Positions 17,845 through 27,421 are shown, counted from the first letter of the stretch. The stretch: DNA of 64,000 nt from Bacillus proteolyticus (GCF_001884065.1 NZ_MACH01000142.1:124001-188000); one strand, 5' to 3'. Notes: generated from the sequence alone by a model not told the origin. Made by a program: numbers and translations.

Positions 17845-19221
17845 TTATACTCTATTTCTAATCTTACTATGCTTTTTCGCGTATATAAAATAGATAAAAA
17901 TACCTACAATAACCCAAATTGCAAAACTGATTAAAGTAGTCTTAGAAAGATTTAATGCTAAATATAAACAACTTACTATCGCAAGTATAGGTAAGAATGG
18001 AACTAACGGAGCTCGGAACGGTCTTTCCAAATTAGGATGTGTCTTCCTTAATACAATTACAGCAATAGACACAAATATAAACGCTGTTATCGTTCCCACA
18101 TTCACTAAATTCGCCAACAAATTCAAGTCCAATAAACCTGCTAATACAGCCGCAATAATACCCGTAATCCATGTATTAAAAAATGGTGTTTGATAACGTT
18201 TATGAACACTCGAAAATCTTTTTGGTAACAAGCCATCTCGGCTCATCGAGTATGATACTCGAACAAATGCGAACATAGCAACTAACAGAACTGTTGTTAA
18301 ACCAGCTATCGCTCCAACTGATAATAGACCAGCAATTCTATCCTCTCCTACAATACGCAGTGCATACGCAACTGGATCAGCTACATTCAGATCCGTAAAT
18401 GGCACCATTCCAGTTAACACAAATGAAACACCAACATAAAGAATTGTACAAATGCATAAAGAGACCAGTAATCCGATTGGAACGTTACGTTGTGGGCGTT
18501 TCACTTCCTCTGCTGCTGTTGCAACTGCATCGAAACCTAAAAAGGCAAAAAATACAGTAGCAGCTCCTCCAATAACACCATGGTATCCAAAAGGAAGAAA
18601 AGGCTGCCAATTCTCTGGCTTTACATATTTTGCTCCTACAATAATAAATACTAAAATAACAGCCAGTTTAATAATAACCATTATATTATTTATACGTGCG
18701 CTTTCTTTCACACCACGACTTAGTAAAAATGTAACAACTAAAATAATAATAACCGCTGGCAAGTCAATAATTCCGCCATTCCCCATCCCTGGTGCAGAAG
18801 CAATGATTGCCGGAATATGAATATTAAACCCTAGTAGCAATGACTGAAAATAGGCTGACCATCCCGCCGCCACCGCAGAAGTAGCTAATAAGTACTCTAA
18901 CATGACACACCAGCCAACTATAAAAGCAAAAATCTCACCTAATGTCATATATGTATACGAATACACACTTCCTGAGACCGGGACTGTAGATGCAAATTCA
19001 GCATAACAAAAGGCTACACAAGCACATACAATTGCAGCTAACATAAAAGATAATACAATTGCTGGACCAGCATGTTTCGCTGCTACAATACCTGTTAATA
19101 CAAAAATGCCTGTACCAATAATTGCTCCAATTCCTAAAAGCGTTAAATCAATTGCTCCTAAAGTTTGTTTTAACACTTTTTTCTTTTCTTCATTCATTGC
19201 TTTCTTTATAAATAAACTCAT
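17845..19221 (-). CDS. APC-superfamily amino acid permease (YfnA-like)
   Basis: The 458-residue membrane protein has 12 hydrophobic segments and the APC start LLGIGAIIGTGIFVLTG (about 32-48), the substrate-carboxylate-binding glycine loop. It matches the cationic amino acid transporter/YfnA branch of bacilli. Substrate is not certain. The long 5' region (19222-19736) carries a hairpin followed by T residues on the coding strand, which could act as an attenuator. Confidence 0.85.
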   Translation of the reverse strand: MSLFIKKAMNEEKKKVLKQTLGAIDLTLLGIGAIIGTGIFVLTGIVAAKHAGPAIVLSFMLAAIVCACVAFCYAEFASTVPVSGSVYSYTYMTLGEIFAFIVGWCVMLEYLLATSAVAAGWSAYFQSLLLGFNIHIPAIIASAPGMGNGGIIDLPAVIIILVVTFLLSRGVKESARINNIMVIIKLAVILVFIIVGAKYVKPENWQPFLPFGYHGVIGGAATVFFAFLGFDAVATAAEEVKRPQRNVPIGLLVSLCICTILYVGVSFVLTGMVPFTDLNVADPVAYALRIVGEDRIAGLLSVGAIAGLTTVLLVAMFAFVRVSYSMSRDGLLPKRFSSVHKRYQTPFFNTWITGIIAAVLAGLLDLNLLANLVNVGTITAFIFVSIAVIVLRKTHPNLERPFRAPLVPFLPILAIVSCLYLALNLSKTTLISFAIWVIVGIFIYFIYAKKHSKIRNRV

Positions 19222-19344
19222 TCGTAGAAACCTCTTTTTTCAAAATTATCCCTTACTCATTACAATCTTTATTACTGTTGCTATTACACATTAATAATAT
19301 TCATGTTTTACTTTCACTCCCTATATAAACTCCACACATTAAAT

Positions 19345-19415
19345 GGTTTAAAATCAGAAAAATCAATCTTCTGAAAACACGCTTGTTAACAGTCATGTTT
19401 TTAGAAGATTGATTG
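19345..19415 (-). terminator. Leader hairpin/attenuator candidate upstream of permease
   Basis: Arms 19360-19381 and 19394-19415 pair almost fully (AATCAATCTTCTGAAAACAC against its partner with two mismatches); on the minus strand the stem runs into TTTTTCTGATTTT. It lies about 140 bases before the permease start and is too far from any upstream gene to be its terminator. Confidence 0.5.
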
Positions 19416-19427
19416 AATTTATCACAC

Positions 19428-19459
19428 AATTAATTATATTGTCAACAATATAATTAATT
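19428..19459. promoter_or_regulatory. Perfect inverted repeat in permease 5' region
   Basis: AATTAATTATATTG and its exact complement are separated by TCAA. It lies upstream of the leader hairpin and could be an operator. The rest of the 515-base gap 19222-19736 shows no gene. Confidence 0.35.
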
Positions 19460-19710
19460 CACCAACATTGAATAATTATAAGCAAAATAGCATTACAAAA
19501 TATACGATCCCAATAACAAACACTGTCAATTCCCATTTTAATACACTTTTCATTATTTCAAAATTCATTTTTATACATTGAATTCAATGTAATCCCCGTA
19601 TGTAAACACAATAAAACCAGTCAATTCATTATATAAAAATAACTATTCATCTTGTTAGACCGATTAACTTCCCTACAAATTGCAAACAGTATTTTCACTT
19701 AGGACAATAA

Positions 19711-19740
19711 AAAAAGCGCAGATGTTCATCTGCGCTTTAT
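19711..19740 (-). terminator. Terminator of the vWA-tubulin unit
   Basis: AAAGCGCAGATG/CATCTGCGCTTT arms; on the minus strand it ends in a T run. The stop of the 46-residue gene lies inside the stem. Confidence 0.85.
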
Positions 19741-19877
19741 TCTTCCGCTTCAATTTCTGTACTACTATTATCGATATGTTCCTTTCGAGCTTCTTCTTGC
19801 AGCTCTGCTGAAGTCATTCCATAATAAATTTCTGGATATAATCCAAATATTTGATATACACTCCCTAAAAACGGCAT
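19737..19877 (-). CDS. 46-residue protein at the end of the vWA-tubulin unit
   Basis: A 46-residue reading frame (MPFLGSVYQIFGLYPEIYYG then an acidic tail rich in Glu) starts with ATG behind GAGGG, 7 bases upstream, and runs to a stop placed inside a strong terminator. It begins 57 bases after the stop of the tubulin-like gene in the same direction without an intervening terminator. The first half is hydrophobic/aromatic and the second half is charged, suggesting an amphipathic peptide or a binding partner. No family recognised. Confidence 0.6.
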   Translation of the reverse strand: MPFLGSVYQIFGLYPEIYYGMTSAELQEEARKEHIDNSSTEIEAEE

Positions 19878-19934
19878 CGGAATCCCTCTTTTCTAAAGTT
19901 GTATTGCCATTCTTAAGGATTCCCTTTTCGCTCA

Positions 19935-22900
19935 TTATACATTCGTTTTTGGTGCTTCTTCTTCATCTTGGACATGTAATAAGTTTTGCCATTTTTTATA
20001 AGGTGCACTATTTGGATCTACATACCCTTTCGCATACGAACGATCCCACAATTGCTTAATAAACATCTCTTTTTCTTTCTTCGCAACCATATCCGCGCCT
20101 GTTCCGTAGTAATTTTGGAAATACAGCTCAATTTCATCAAGGAGTAGCCTTAACAAATCGTCAGATGTTTCTTCTAACGTCGGGTCATATTTCGCCTCAC
20201 GGTCATACATTAAAATCATATCTAAAATATTATGGACATGCTCTTTACGAAGCCATCTAATATCTTGAGCACCTAATACAAATGGATGTGTATATAAATG
20301 CCCACCTTGTATCATTGCCTTTTCTTGTTCTTCTTCAAACCGGGACAAGATGTTTTCATAAATAAACGGATTATGAAGCAATGCTCTGTGCAACTTATAA
20401 CTTTCGTTTGAAATATTTTTCCCCATCGACTGGATTAAAAAGCTACGGCCGACACCATTATATTGATACACGAATTGTCCATCAACAGCAACTAAACTAA
20501 TCCAGCGATACATATACGCGTATAGAAGAGCACGATTACATTTATCGTAATCTAACTTCGTTTGCGTTGCATTCAAGTCTGGCATAAAGGCTGGTAAGTG
20601 CCAATATTTATCTAAATGCGGCGTCAAACTAGATTTTTTACTATTTAATTTGTTCACGCGGCGATAATACGATTGAAAGTAGTCACCTTTATCGTTCATA
20701 AAGCCATTTGCAATATGCCCAGATGAAAGCTTAGGAAAATCTTGTAGCGATAATCCATAATGAGCACGATAACAAATCACTTCAAATGGTGAAAACGCCT
20801 CGTTTACCGTATCTTTTTCTTTAAACATTTCTTGCAATAACTCTTCTTGCAATTCTTGTTTTAAAGAAGGGTGTACGCCCCAATATTGTAATTCTCTATG
20901 ATGAGAAACTTTCGGAACGAACGGACTTGCTAAATGGAAGAGATCTTCAATTTTTTCACGAACGTATTCATCACGATCACGCTTCTTGAAATCTGCTTCC
21001 TTTCGCAGTGCTTCAACGATATTAAGCTCTAATTTGTCACGATAGCGCACTTGAAGTTCGTCATAACAATAACTCAATATATGTTCACGATAGAAGTCTT
21101 CAACCTTTTTCGACTGAATTTCTTCGGCCTTCGCATCACGACAATATTCCCCGTACAAGCTCATGTAAATTTCTGCTGATATATCTTTCGGTAGTACACC
21201 TAAATTTAAATGTTGCTGCATATCTTGCCAAATCTTTTCTTGCAATTTCTCTTCAGCTAATACGTATACATTCGTTGGGTTCGTTTTCCCCTCAAATTCT
21301 TTGCTTCGTTTTTGAATTTCAAACAATAAATTTTCACGTGTTTCGTGTAAGTTATCAAAAAATCTTTCCCAATATTGAATCATTTTATCAACTGCTTGGT
21401 ATAGCGATTGATACACGAGTTCTAACAACATTTCTTTACGATACTCACTTAATTTGTGCACATATTGCGTTACGATATCTTCAAATTCTTTTTTGAACAA
21501 ACGTTGCTGATTATAAAACATTTTCCCTACCCAGCCTTGTTGCTGAGCAATTTCAACGCGGCGAACAGCCGTTACCGTTCCATCAATATTACTCACATTA
21601 AATTTCTTATCGTAGTTTTGAATTAAATTACGCTTTTGTTCATTATTTTCATGTAGTCGATTCATCTTCTCTACTAACTGCTTTCGAATTTCATACAGCA
21701 TAAAACGTGATGCGACTGGATGGACAGGATCCGTTTTCTTTAAAAACCATGTATTTAATTGATACGACTGTCCTTCTGAGCCACTCGGTGTAAAGCGATC
21801 TGATTCGATCATATCATATAAAAGGGTAGTTACATGTTCATGTACACGGCTCGGAATCGCATACGCATATAAACGAACTGCATGATCAACTCTCGCTACT
21901 TCACCTTTCATTTGTTCCATTATTTTAAGTTTCGCAGCTGATATTTTGCACTCATGCTGCAGGCGGTTTAATTCCTCATCTTTTTGCACTGTACGGTGTA
22001 CATAGCTTTCAACAGCCTCTAAAAACAACTTAGACTTTGCGACACCGACCTTACCGCCCTCTGCTCCTTCACGCGTCTCATTGAACATTTGTCTATAAAA
22101 AATATGGGCCTGCTCTGGACGAGTAGCAAGATGCTCTAAATCTTCTAAATAACTTTTCCCGCGCTCTGGCTTTTCACGCTGCATACCACGTTTGACATCT
22201 TGGTCGTATCTTTGCTTCTTTTCTTGAAACAGTTGATCTAAATGAAGCCAAGATTCATCTAAACCTTGAACCGCCCATTTTAAAGCACAATATTTCAAAA
22301 CGTGCTCATACGGATAAATAAGTTTTGCCGTTCCTGCTCCGCAATATCTACCTTTCCCGCTCGATTCTGCCAATTGCTGAATTTGATTATCTTCTTGTGC
22401 AAAATGATTTGCAGACATTGGACTAAATAACTGTAAATGAATTGTATTTGCCATTTGCTCCATATAATCTGATAAATTGTGCAAATGGTGCCCATGTAAA
22501 TTTTCATAATCATATAAGAAGCAATAATTGTACGGTAAATGATGCTGCTTTATCGTATGATTCGTTCTTCCATCTTCATCCACTTGATCAGGACGATATT
22601 CTAATTCAATCGTGACGCCGCCTCGTTTTGATAATTCACCGGTAGAGCCGAGTGTAATAGCATGTAATTCTTTTAACGAGGCATAGCCGTTTGCTTGCAC
22701 CGTTTCAAACTCTTTCGCACTAACCGTTCTCGTCTTCACTAAAACGTCTGGCATTAAAAACGCACCGCGAATTAAAATGTTGTGATGCTGCAATTTTTTC
22801 CGAAGCATTTCACGCAAATATAATGCGATTTGTAAAAACATCCCTGAACCTGTTCCGCCAGCTAGTGACGTTACAATAATGACACGTACACCATATTCTG

Positions 22901-23297
22901 TCTGATCACTTGTAACCGGAAAAATCTTCTCGATTTCTTGCCAAAACGATGTCAGCTTATCTTCTTTCATCGCTGCACGTAATGCTAAACGTGAAATGAC
23001 ACGCAACTGTCCGGCCCCTTCTGTTAATGGTTTATCAAGTATAGTCGGGTCCATCGGAAACCACTCCGGAATCGTTGGATCTCCTGCAATATACTCCCTC
23101 GGTGTTTTACTCGAGCTCGTTTGCGTCTTAAACTTTCGAATATGATCAAATTTACTCAATGTATTCACATCTGTATCAAATACGTGCATTGCTACCTTTT
23201 TTCGGCGCTCCTCAGGCAGTTTTTCATATATTTGATGTGTCACAGTACTACCGATTCCACCTAAACCAATTAATATCGTTGGAACTTGTAATGTCAT
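19935..23297 (-). CDS. Tubulin/FtsZ-like GTPase, very large (Tubulin_2 type)
   Basis: The 1120-residue protein opens with a Rossmann-like strand-loop TILIGLGGIGSTV (about 6-18) and carries the tubulin/FtsZ signature AGGTGSG at about 146-152, the glycine-rich loop that grips GTP phosphates, preceded by the strand VRVIIVTSL. The region beyond about residue 330 is long, charged and mostly helical, unlike FtsZ (about 380 residues), and has no recognised domain. It follows a membrane-anchored vWA protein by 81 bases, a pairing I know from comparative genomics of divergent bacterial tubulin-like proteins, suggested to act in membrane remodelling; no experimental role is known to me. ATG 23297 follows AGGAAGGTGG; a GTG lies three codons earlier. 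Confidence 0.8.
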   Translation of the reverse strand: MTLQVPTILIGLGGIGSTVTHQIYEKLPEERRKKVAMHVFDTDVNTLSKFDHIRKFKTQTSSSKTPREYIAGDPTIPEWFPMDPTILDKPLTEGAGQLRVISRLALRAAMKEDKLTSFWQEIEKIFPVTSDQTEYGVRVIIVTSLAGGTGSGMFLQIALYLREMLRKKLQHHNILIRGAFLMPDVLVKTRTVSAKEFETVQANGYASLKELHAITLGSTGELSKRGGVTIELEYRPDQVDEDGRTNHTIKQHHLPYNYCFLYDYENLHGHHLHNLSDYMEQMANTIHLQLFSPMSANHFAQEDNQIQQLAESSGKGRYCGAGTAKLIYPYEHVLKYCALKWAVQGLDESWLHLDQLFQEKKQRYDQDVKRGMQREKPERGKSYLEDLEHLATRPEQAHIFYRQMFNETREGAEGGKVGVAKSKLFLEAVESYVHRTVQKDEELNRLQHECKISAAKLKIMEQMKGEVARVDHAVRLYAYAIPSRVHEHVTTLLYDMIESDRFTPSGSEGQSYQLNTWFLKKTDPVHPVASRFMLYEIRKQLVEKMNRLHENNEQKRNLIQNYDKKFNVSNIDGTVTAVRRVEIAQQQGWVGKMFYNQQRLFKKEFEDIVTQYVHKLSEYRKEMLLELVYQSLYQAVDKMIQYWERFFDNLHETRENLLFEIQKRSKEFEGKTNPTNVYVLAEEKLQEKIWQDMQQHLNLGVLPKDISAEIYMSLYGEYCRDAKAEEIQSKKVEDFYREHILSYCYDELQVRYRDKLELNIVEALRKEADFKKRDRDEYVREKIEDLFHLASPFVPKVSHHRELQYWGVHPSLKQELQEELLQEMFKEKDTVNEAFSPFEVICYRAHYGLSLQDFPKLSSGHIANGFMNDKGDYFQSYYRRVNKLNSKKSSLTPHLDKYWHLPAFMPDLNATQTKLDYDKCNRALLYAYMYRWISLVAVDGQFVYQYNGVGRSFLIQSMGKNISNESYKLHRALLHNPFIYENILSRFEEEQEKAMIQGGHLYTHPFVLGAQDIRWLRKEHVHNILDMILMYDREAKYDPTLEETSDDLLRLLLDEIELYFQNYYGTGADMVAKKEKEMFIKQLWDRSYAKGYVDPNSAPYKKWQNLLHVQDEEEAPKTNV

Positions 23298-23378
23298 GTG
23301 AACCACCTTCCTATTCTTGCTTGTTTAAAATAAAAGGGGAAAGAGCGCAAAGAACCCACCAGCTCTTATCCCTATCCA

Positions 23379-25475
23379 CTATTCACATTCGTACCTGTAA
23401 ATTTCCTTACCATACCCTCTATCAATTACTAAAAGTTCATTTGGATACAGCGTCTTATGTTCCATCCCTACCTCATCCTCTGTTATAAACATTCCATCAA
23501 TAATCATCCCAACTACTTGTGACTCTTTCGCTACAAATATAGATTTCGATCCTTTTTTCGCTATTAATGTTACAGATTGCACCGTCTTTCTTTCTGCTCG
23601 GAATGGAATACCAAAATAGTGCTTCCACCATTTATTTTTAAGTAACTCTGGTTCGGATTGATAAAGCCAATCTTTCGCTACTTCTTGATCCCATTCATAA
23701 TATAATAATGCTTTTCGGTGAAATCTCGGACGAACAATCCATCCTAAAATAATAATTCCTACTACTAAAAGTAATAAAGTGATAGGAATTACAAATTTAA
23801 AAATGAGCGCATATTTCTCAAAAAATGGCGCATTTTCTATATGAAGTACAATCTTTTCCTTTACTTCTTGTAATTTTGAATCATTAATCGTGATGGTAGC
23901 TTCTACGGTGCCTGTATCTGTAAAATTGAATGTGTCGGAGTAATAAGGTCGAGGATAAACGTAAATTTGATTATCATGTTGTTTTACTTCATAGTTGATT
24001 GATTGATTGGATGTGACACCAGTAGATTTTAATAGTTTCTTTACAGCCTCTTCTGTCATCGGTTTACCATCTAACTGCGGCTGTAAAATAAATGGTTTAC
24101 TATTTTCCAAATTCGTTACCTTTTCTTCGTAACCTTTTGTAACAGTTTGAAGTGTTAATTTTGGTTTTTCAGTTGGTTCAATCTTGAATTCTTTCGTCTG
24201 CCTATAAAATCCCTTTATGTTCATATGAACTTTTCCGCGTACTAACTCTTTGCCAACTTTTGTCTCATAATAAAATAAATGTCTTTTATCATCCCACTTC
24301 ATCGGATACTGCTTTCCGTCTATTTCTACTTCTGCTTCAAAATAAGAAATTTGAATTGGTAGCTCCGTAGGTTTTGCTTCAATAACAGCCGTTACTCCTT
24401 CGTACATTTTCTCAACATTTTTTCTATCTTTATCATCTTTGTCATACGTAGAAAGAGTATAATTAAGCGCTGGTTCAACAAGTACTTGTAACCCTTCTTT
24501 CTCAATATCTTGATCCACTTCTATCGTATATGTCCCTGGCTTAATCACTTCCTGATTCGCTGTACTTACATGCACAATATTTCCGAATAATTTAGCTTCT
24601 CCTGGTGCATGTATGGAAAAAGAAGACTGCACTTGTAACGGTTTAGAAATTTGCATAACTTTATATTTAGACAAAGACGATGATTGTCGTACAAGCGTCA
24701 TACGCTTTAATGGGAACGGCGTTGTAATTTCTATTTTTTTCCCTACTATTTTCGTTTTGACAATTGTTTCAACCGAGGAGAAAGGGTCACGATTGGCAAC
24801 CAATGCTGCCACTTGATTTACACTTTTTACAATGCCATCCTCACCACTAGATGGCATCGTAACACCATTTATCTCTTTCTTCCATATTTCTTTAAACATA
24901 TTTAGCTGTTCTTTTTCTTGCTGCCCTAAATCCTCTTCCATCGTGATTAAGACTGGATGTAAAGAGATCTTTTTCGAATCCATTTCTTTCTTAAACTGTG
25001 CTAACTTCTGTGTAATTTGTTTTTTTCCGCCAACCTTATCTTTCTCCAAATCATTAAATGCCCCGTCAGTTAATACAATAAGCCAAAATTCACGTTTTCC
25101 ATCTATATCTGCTTCCTTTTTTATAGATTGCATCGCCGTTTCTACTGCGCTAAATGGAGTATTTAAATATGTTTTCCACGCGCCGATCCCATCAATTTCT
25201 GTTTGCTTTCGATCCTTTGTTAACGAAATGTTTAACGGATCATTTGGCTTACTCATTGGAACGTAAGAAAATTTATCTTTCTCATCTAATAGCGCAACTA
25301 AACTTTGCAAGGCGTAATTGGCATACTTCCAGCGATCGTTATTTCTCATGCTGCCCGAATCATCATATACAAGTGAAACGACCCTTTCTTTTGCCTCCTC
25401 TCCTTTTGCAAAAACTGAAAAAGGTAAACATATAAATAGAAACAGCATGAACGTGGCACAAATTCGAATTTTCAT
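23379..25475 (-). CDS. vWA-domain membrane-anchored protein
   Basis: The 698-residue protein has a signal peptide (residues 1-23, ending VFAKG), then a von Willebrand factor A domain with a full MIDAS start D38-D-S40-G-S42 and the later LTDGAFND loop (about 137-144). After about 300 residues of beta-rich extracytoplasmic sequence there is one membrane span (about 553-580, FVIPITLLLLVVGIIILGW) followed by a basic stop-transfer and a cytoplasmic tail of about 117 residues. It could bind a metal-dependent ligand outside and contact the tubulin-like protein inside. ATG 25475 is chosen because the longer frame would put 20 polar residues before the signal peptide. Confidence 0.8.
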   Translation of the reverse strand: MKIRICATFMLFLFICLPFSVFAKGEEAKERVVSLVYDDSGSMRNNDRWKYANYALQSLVALLDEKDKFSYVPMSKPNDPLNISLTKDRKQTEIDGIGAWKTYLNTPFSAVETAMQSIKKEADIDGKREFWLIVLTDGAFNDLEKDKVGGKKQITQKLAQFKKEMDSKKISLHPVLITMEEDLGQQEKEQLNMFKEIWKKEINGVTMPSSGEDGIVKSVNQVAALVANRDPFSSVETIVKTKIVGKKIEITTPFPLKRMTLVRQSSSLSKYKVMQISKPLQVQSSFSIHAPGEAKLFGNIVHVSTANQEVIKPGTYTIEVDQDIEKEGLQVLVEPALNYTLSTYDKDDKDRKNVEKMYEGVTAVIEAKPTELPIQISYFEAEVEIDGKQYPMKWDDKRHLFYYETKVGKELVRGKVHMNIKGFYRQTKEFKIEPTEKPKLTLQTVTKGYEEKVTNLENSKPFILQPQLDGKPMTEEAVKKLLKSTGVTSNQSINYEVKQHDNQIYVYPRPYYSDTFNFTDTGTVEATITINDSKLQEVKEKIVLHIENAPFFEKYALIFKFVIPITLLLLVVGIIILGWIVRPRFHRKALLYYEWDQEVAKDWLYQSEPELLKNKWWKHYFGIPFRAERKTVQSVTLIAKKGSKSIFVAKESQVVGMIIDGMFITEDEVGMEHKTLYPNELLVIDRGYGKEIYRYECE

Positions 25476-25721
25476 GATGAGGCTTCGCCACCTTTGTAGA
25501 CAAATTCCTATGTTTAAATTTATGAGAGGAAACAAGATATATGACTTGTATTTTAGGACAACAGTTCACAACAAGTACATTATGTAAACAAAAATGAACT
25601 ACTCCCATATTATATTTTGAGTTTTTTCCTTATTATATATATCTAAAATAACACATAGCTTTCATACTTTTCCCACTATAAATTCCACCACTAAAGTTTG
25701 ATTTTCTTTTCAATACAAGAA

Positions 25722-25753
25722 ATAAAAGAGCACGCTATAATTAGCGCACTCTT
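25722..25753 (-). terminator. Terminator of the 111-residue gene
   Basis: AAGAGCACGCTA/TAGCGCACTCTT arms around an AT loop; it separates this gene from the vWA-tubulin unit. The 25476-25721 gap holds the presumed vWA promoter and nothing else visible. Confidence 0.8.
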
Positions 25754-26088
25754 CATTTTTTCACGTATACTTCAACAATCGGATTTTCCTTTTGATCTGC
25801 ATGTAAACGTATATTCTCTTCACTTGTATTGTAAATACTAGCTAACAGCATAACAGTTAGTAAGTTAGGTATCTTCGCATCGCTTCCGTATTTTCTTTCA
25901 AGCGCCTCCTTATATTCAAAATCTAAATCTCCTTGCACATATGTATACACTTCAAAACCATCCTTCAAATTACATATGACCGTATCAATAATATCCGCCC
26001 CCACTTGTTTCTTTATTTCCCCCCGCAATGCTTCAATAAATTCTTCCCAAGGAACTTCGTACGTCTGAAATTGGTCTGTAGATTTCAT
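25753..26088 (-). CDS. Conserved-looking hypothetical protein, 111 residues
   Basis: I do not recognise this family. It is a soluble, acidic protein with mixed alpha/beta character (EEFIEALRGEIKKQVGADIIDTV, then a strand-rich middle and VEVYVKK at the end), without signal peptide or membrane span. AACGAGGAGGAA lies directly upstream of the ATG and a terminator follows, so it is a real single gene, divergent from the Cys/Gly-rich gene. Confidence 0.65.
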   Translation of the reverse strand: MKSTDQFQTYEVPWEEFIEALRGEIKKQVGADIIDTVICNLKDGFEVYTYVQGDLDFEYKEALERKYGSDAKIPNLLTVMLLASIYNTSEENIRLHADQKENPIVEVYVKK

Positions 26089-26232
26089 TTCTCTTCCTCC
26101 TCGTTATGTATCCTGTATCCTGTTCGTATATTTCCCCTTTCGTATAACAATTATGATAGATAGGTCATTCGTACAAGCCGCACTTGTCCTGCTTACATAT
26201 CGTATTACGGTAATACGGAAGGAGGAAAGAAC

Positions 26233-26610
26233 ATGCATAGAAAAAGATGTTATGATACATGCCAACGTTATTTCGGTAAAGTTGTTCGAATTGAAGATCG
26301 TGATGGTCGCATTCACTTAGGCAAAATAATCGATGTAACAAACGATTCTGTTTGGATTGAACCAATGCAACAGCGCTCAGCTTTTGATACAGGATTCGGA
26401 TACTATAACGCATATTCAAACGGTGGATGTGATATTTGCGGTGGTATTAGCAGATGTGATAACTGTGGATTTGGATGCGGTGGTGGATTCAGTGGTGGAT
26501 TTAGTGGCTGTGGATGCGGCGGTCGTGGTTGCAATAGTTGTGGCTGGGGCGTTGAACTCGGATTTGGCTTTATTTTTGGAATTACTTTGGCTGCATTATT
26601 TTTCATCTAA
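26233..26610 (+). CDS. Cys/Gly-rich small protein with N-terminal beta-barrel-like segment
   Basis: The 125-residue protein has two parts. Residues about 12-45 (YFGKVVRIEDRDGRIHLGKI and IDVTNDSVWIEP) look like a short SH3/Sm-type beta barrel. Residues about 60-105 are almost pure Gly, Cys, Ser and Phe with 11 Cys, including CDICGG, CDNCGFGCGG and CGCGG units. The last 20 residues are hydrophobic (FGFIFGITLAALFFI) and may insert in a membrane. Such composition is common in spore-coat or cross-linked surface proteins, but this is inference. AAGGAGG stands 9 bases before the ATG. Confidence 0.65.
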   Translation: MHRKRCYDTCQRYFGKVVRIEDRDGRIHLGKIIDVTNDSVWIEPMQQRSAFDTGFGYYNAYSNGGCDICGGISRCDNCGFGCGGGFSGGFSGCGCGGRGCNSCGWGVELGFGFIFGITLAALFFI

Positions 26611-26616
26611 CATAGT

Positions 26617-26648
26617 AAAGAGTTGACTATTTTTAGCCAACTCTTTTT
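26617..26648. terminator. Bidirectional terminator
   Basis: AAAGAGTTG/CAACTCTTT arms between the Cys/Gly-rich gene and the convergent methyltransferase. Confidence 0.85.
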
Positions 26649-26650
26649 CT

Positions 26651-27370
26651 CTATTTTTCACATATAAAAATGCGATGACCTAAAATATGTTGGTACATAA
26701 GCAGTACTTGTTCGTGTTGTACCCACGCCTCATACAATTCTTCTGGAATAAACGGTGATACATTCCACTCCAGCTCTTCCCTATGTCCTGCAACTGTTTC
26801 TGCAATAGTTCCGCCGCCCGCAATTGTAATTCTTTTAAAATTTGCTGCTTTAAATAAATGAATCCACTCATTTTCAGTTAATAATTCTTTCATACCGTAT
26901 AACTGTCCAATCTTTTCTTCCTCTTTCTTCTCAATATGCTTTTCGGTAATCATTTCAATGACAACAAGCTTTCCATTCTTCTGTAATACACGATAACATT
27001 CCGAAATAACCTTTTCTTTATTTGTAAAAGCGAGTATAGATTCTCCAAGTACAAGCTCAAATGAATCATTTAAACACGGTAATCCTTCTACATCGCCTTG
27101 AATCAATTGTATATTTAAACCATCAAACAACCATCTATCTTTCGCTTTTTGAATCATAATTTCATTCTTTTCAACCGCTGTCACTTTATAACCCAATTCT
27201 TTTGTCATATACGCCGCTGTTTTCCCCGTGCCGCAACCTATCTCAAGAACATTTGCTCCGTGTCTAAGTGGCAATTGAGATAGCAATTGCTTTGTTAACG
27301 TAAAACCACCAGGATGAGCACTCCCTATTCCGTAATAAGCTAGAAAATCGATGTATGTGTTTCGTTTCAT
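26651..27370 (-). CDS. Class I SAM-dependent methyltransferase
   Basis: The 239-residue cytoplasmic enzyme has the Rossmann methyltransferase motifs: VLEIGCGTGKTA (motif I, about 42-53), the acidic VTAVEKN at the end of strand 2, IQGDVEGLP and the LGESILAF strand-4 region. It resembles small-molecule/UbiE-like methyltransferases; substrate unknown. ATG follows GGGAGAA. No operon partner. Confidence 0.8.
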   Translation of the reverse strand: MKRNTYIDFLAYYGIGSAHPGGFTLTKQLLSQLPLRHGANVLEIGCGTGKTAAYMTKELGYKVTAVEKNEIMIQKAKDRWLFDGLNIQLIQGDVEGLPCLNDSFELVLGESILAFTNKEKVISECYRVLQKNGKLVVIEMITEKHIEKKEEEKIGQLYGMKELLTENEWIHLFKAANFKRITIAGGGTIAETVAGHREELEWNVSPFIPEELYEAWVQHEQVLLMYQHILGHRIFICEK

Positions 27371-27421
27371 GGGATTCTCCCTTTTTTATTTTATATATTC
27401 CAGAAAGGGAGAAAAGTGCAT

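Noticed and set aside
19222-19736. T-box riboswitch for the amino acid permease
   Set aside because: No AGGGTGGNACCGCG-like box or specifier stems are seen in the leader.
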